A DNA stretch of 7,720 nucleotides from Bacteroidetes bacterium GWA2_30_7 (GTDB taxonomy: Bacteria; Bacteroidota; Bacteroidia; Bacteroidales; GWF2-33-38): contig MENC01000078.1 of the NCBI GenBank assembly GCA_001768155.1, forward strand, positions 1 to 7,720. The letters run 5' to 3'. Below the pieces are notes generated by a model that had not been told where the DNA came from, did not search any database, and worked only from the letters and a program-made list of their open reading frames with translations. A program made the translations under genes and the position numbers. How positions within the stretch are numbered: the stretch's first letter is position 1; each line of letters starts with the position of its first letter. Below are positions 5,580 to 7,720 of this stretch, piece after piece.

Positions 5580-7720
5580 TTGTGCAAAAATAATATAATA
5601 AAAGTTTATTTAAAAGTATTGTTAATTATTGCTGTTGTTTTATTGAGCTTTACTACATCAAGAGTTAAAGCACAAAATAAAGATTCGATAGTTTTTTCTC
5701 TCGACACAATTAAGCAAACTTCTTTACAAGATACAACTTCAAAAGATTCTACAAAATCGAAAAGCGACAACAAAATTGATGCTATAATTACTTATAATGC
5801 ACAAGATTCTATTAGATTTGATGTTGGAAATCATAAAGTATATCTATTTGGAAAAGCTGTAATAAATTATAAAGATATTGAATTAAAAGCTGAATACATT
5901 GAGCTTGATTTATATTCAAATCTAATTTTTGCAGAAGGAGTTAAAGATAGTACTGATAGCATTAGAGGAAGTCCAGAATTTAAAGATGGTGCCGATAAGT
6001 TTAATTGCAAAAAACTATTATATAATTTTAAATCTAAAAAGGGATTAATTTACGATGTAATTTCAGAGCAAGGAGGCGGATTTTTACATAGTGGTGTAAC
6101 AAAAAAACAGGAAAACAATAATATTGATATTAAATCTGGGAAATTTACAACTTGTAATTTAGAACATCCTCATTTTTATGTAAGCTTAACTAAAGCTAAA
6201 GCAATTCCCGACGATAAGATTATTTCAGGACCAGCTTATTTAGTAATCGAAGATGTTGCATTACCATTAGGCATTCCTTTCGGATATTTTCCAAACAAAA
6301 AAGGGCATACATCCGGATTAATTATTCCTGAATATGGTGAAGAACTTAATAGAGGTTTCTTTCTTCGAAATGGTGGATATTATTTTGCTATAAGCGATTA
6401 TGTTGATTTAAAATTATTAGCAGATATATATTCGAGAGGAAGTTGGGGAGCAAATATGACCTCAAATTATAGGCTTAGATATAAATTTTCAGGAAATGTA
6501 TATTTCAAATATGAAAATGTTAAAGTTGGCGAAACTTTTCAACCAAATTATACAAGCACAAAAACATATTGGTTTAAGTGGAATCACCGTCAAGAACAAA
6601 AAGCAAGACCAAATAGTAATTTTTCGGCAAATGTTGATTTTGGGAAAAGTTCTTTTCATAAATATAGCGCTTATATTGACCCTGGTAGTTATTTACGAAA
6701 TACAACTCAATCAAATATTTCGTATCAAAAAAGATTTCCGAATACTCCATTTAATTATTCTTTGAACCTTAGACATAGTCAGAATAGTTTAGATTCTATG
6801 GTAACACTTGGATTACCCGAAGTTGCTATTAATATGAATCGGCTTTACCCTTTTAAAAGAAAAAAATCTGTTGGTAATGCCAAATTTTATGAAAAAATAG
6901 GAATATCTTATTCGTCGAACATTAGAAATTCTGTAACAGATAAAGACACAGCTCTTTTCAGACCTGAAATTATAAAAAAAATGAAAAATGGAATGCGCCA
7001 TTCAATTCCATTTAGTACTTCATTTAATATACTGAAATTCTTTACTATAAGTCCATCATTTAATTACAATGAAGTATGGTATTTAAATTCAATAAACAGG
7101 GAGCTTAATGATACAAACGGTATTACAACAGATACAATTAATAAATTTGTCAGAGCTGGAGATAGAAGTTTTAACACATCAATAAGTACAAAACTTTATG
7201 GAATGTATGTATTTAAAGGTGAGAAACAAATGGCTATCAGACATGTAATGACTCCAAGTGTTGGATATACAATAAGGCCAGATTACAGTAAACCAAGATT
7301 CGATTATTATAGATATTATTATACAGATTCTACACATCAAGATTCGATATTATACTCACGTTTTGAAAAAGGAATTTTTGGTGGACCTCCAAGTGGTAAA
7401 TATGGAAGCATTAACTTTTCGTTAGGTAATAATGTTGAGATGAAATTGAAAAGTAAAAAAGATACAACACAAGCATTTAAAAAAGTAATGATACTTGAAA
7501 GTTTTAGTATTTCTTCATCTTATAACCTTGCTGTTGATTCACTAAAGTTAGCTCCATTTTCTATTAATGGTCGAACAACATTATTTAAAAAGCTTAATTT
7601 AAATTTTAGTGGAGTAATTGAACCTTATGCACTTGATACTACAAAAAAAACATTAATCAATACATTTGAATACGATAAATCGGGAAAAATCGGAAGATTA
7701 ACTGACGCAAATATTTCAGT
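5580..7720 (+). CDS. lptD: LPS-assembly outer-membrane protein LptD (OstA-like, Bacteroidetes type), 3' end cut by the window
   Basis: This is the outer-membrane beta-barrel that receives lipopolysaccharide from the periplasmic bridge and inserts it into the outer leaflet. The frame is open from a stop at 5574 to the window edge: 713 residues visible, with the C-terminal part of the barrel missing (I expect roughly 850-950 in all). Residues 1-31 form a signal peptide: basic start, hydrophobic LLIIAVVLL, likely cleavage after VKA. A Ser/Thr/Lys-rich linker (about 33-65) leads to the OstA/LptA-like jelly-roll (about 68-210) with the conserved KFTTCNLEHPHFY (188-200). The barrel begins at about 230, with FGYFPNKKGHTSGLIIPEYGE and NRGFFLRNGGYYF, hallmarks of the Bacteroidetes form. 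There is no ATG in frame before 6456 (residue 293). I choose TTG at 5580 because it alone gives a full signal peptide; TTG at 5619 would remove its basic start. Two cysteines (143, 192) lie in the jelly-roll. The gene diverges from the amidase. Confidence 0.92.
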   Translation, partial: MCKNNIIKVYLKVLLIIAVVLLSFTTSRVKAQNKDSIVFSLDTIKQTSLQDTTSKDSTKSKSDNKIDAIITYNAQDSIRFDVGNHKVYLFGKAVINYKDIELKAEYIELDLYSNLIFAEGVKDSTDSIRGSPEFKDGADKFNCKKLLYNFKSKKGLIYDVISEQGGGFLHSGVTKKQENNNIDIKSGKFTTCNLEHPHFYVSLTKAKAIPDDKIISGPAYLVIEDVALPLGIPFGYFPNKKGHTSGLIIPEYGEELNRGFFLRNGGYYFAISDYVDLKLLADIYSRGSWGANMTSNYRLRYKFSGNVYFKYENVKVGETFQPNYTSTKTYWFKWNHRQEQKARPNSNFSANVDFGKSSFHKYSAYIDPGSYLRNTTQSNISYQKRFPNTPFNYSLNLRHSQNSLDSMVTLGLPEVAINMNRLYPFKRKKSVGNAKFYEKIGISYSSNIRNSVTDKDTALFRPEIIKKMKNGMRHSIPFSTSFNILKFFTISPSFNYNEVWYLNSINRELNDTNGITTDTINKFVRAGDRSFNTSISTKLYGMYVFKGEKQMAIRHVMTPSVGYTIRPDYSKPRFDYYRYYYTDSTHQDSILYSRFEKGIFGGPPSGKYGSINFSLGNNVEMKLKSKKDTTQAFKKVMILESFSISSSYNLAVDSLKLAPFSINGRTTLFKKLNLNFSGVIEPYALDTTKKTLINTFEYDKSGKIGRLTDANIS
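5585..5592 (-). promoter_or_regulatory. Candidate -7 element for the amidase gene
   Basis: On the minus strand, 5592-5585 reads TATTTTTG, an exact match to TAnnTTTG. At the -33 position only TTTT (5615-5612) is found instead of TTTG. Transcription would start near 5578, about 70 nt before the amidase ATG. The site lies within the first codons of lptD, so the two divergent transcripts would overlap. A chance match is possible at this A+T content. Confidence 0.35.

Noticed and set aside
6496..7001. Open frames at 6496-6765 (plus, another frame) and 6813-7001 (minus)
   Set aside because: Both overlap the continuous LptD barrel frame and show no domain or initiation signal.

Overview
The window is about three-quarters A+T and looks like a chromosomal core segment from a Bacteroidota (Bacteroidetes) bacterium, probably near the Bacteroidales. 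The clues are the Bacteroidetes-type DnaA, amidase, MCE and LptD sequences, the absence of Shine-Dalgarno motifs before the genes, and sites matching the Bacteroidetes -7 promoter element TAnnTTTG.

Layout: four genes lie on the minus strand. In their direction of transcription they are an N-acetylmuramoyl-L-alanine amidase (5508-4330), an MCE/MlaD-family lipid-transport protein (4189-3188), the replication initiator dnaA (2837-1410) and an aminoacyl-histidine dipeptidase pepD (1361 to the left edge, missing about 30 C-terminal residues). One gene lies on the plus strand and diverges from the amidase: a Bacteroidetes-type LptD lipopolysaccharide-assembly porin (5580 to the right edge, C-terminus missing). 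pepD and lptD are both cut by the window edges.

How the genes fit together: lptD, the amidase and the MCE gene form an envelope group covering LPS insertion into the outer membrane, peptidoglycan cleavage and inter-membrane lipid transport. dnaA and pepD are housekeeping genes and are probably separate transcription units. A 350-bp gap of about 17% G+C lies before dnaA, and a hairpin follows dnaA directly.

Non-coding content: the amidase-MCE spacer (4190-4329) is filled with short A/T-rich repeats interrupted by a 26-bp palindrome-containing element of a kind common between bacterial genes. Exact 19-bp direct repeats flank that element. The 71-bp amidase-lptD spacer carries a -7-like motif for lptD, and another for the amidase sits inside the lptD signal-peptide codons. 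I see no RNA genes, CRISPR array, insertion sequence, phage or defence genes. I found no convincing new biological system; the most unusual points are the intergenic repeat structure and the non-ATG start of lptD.
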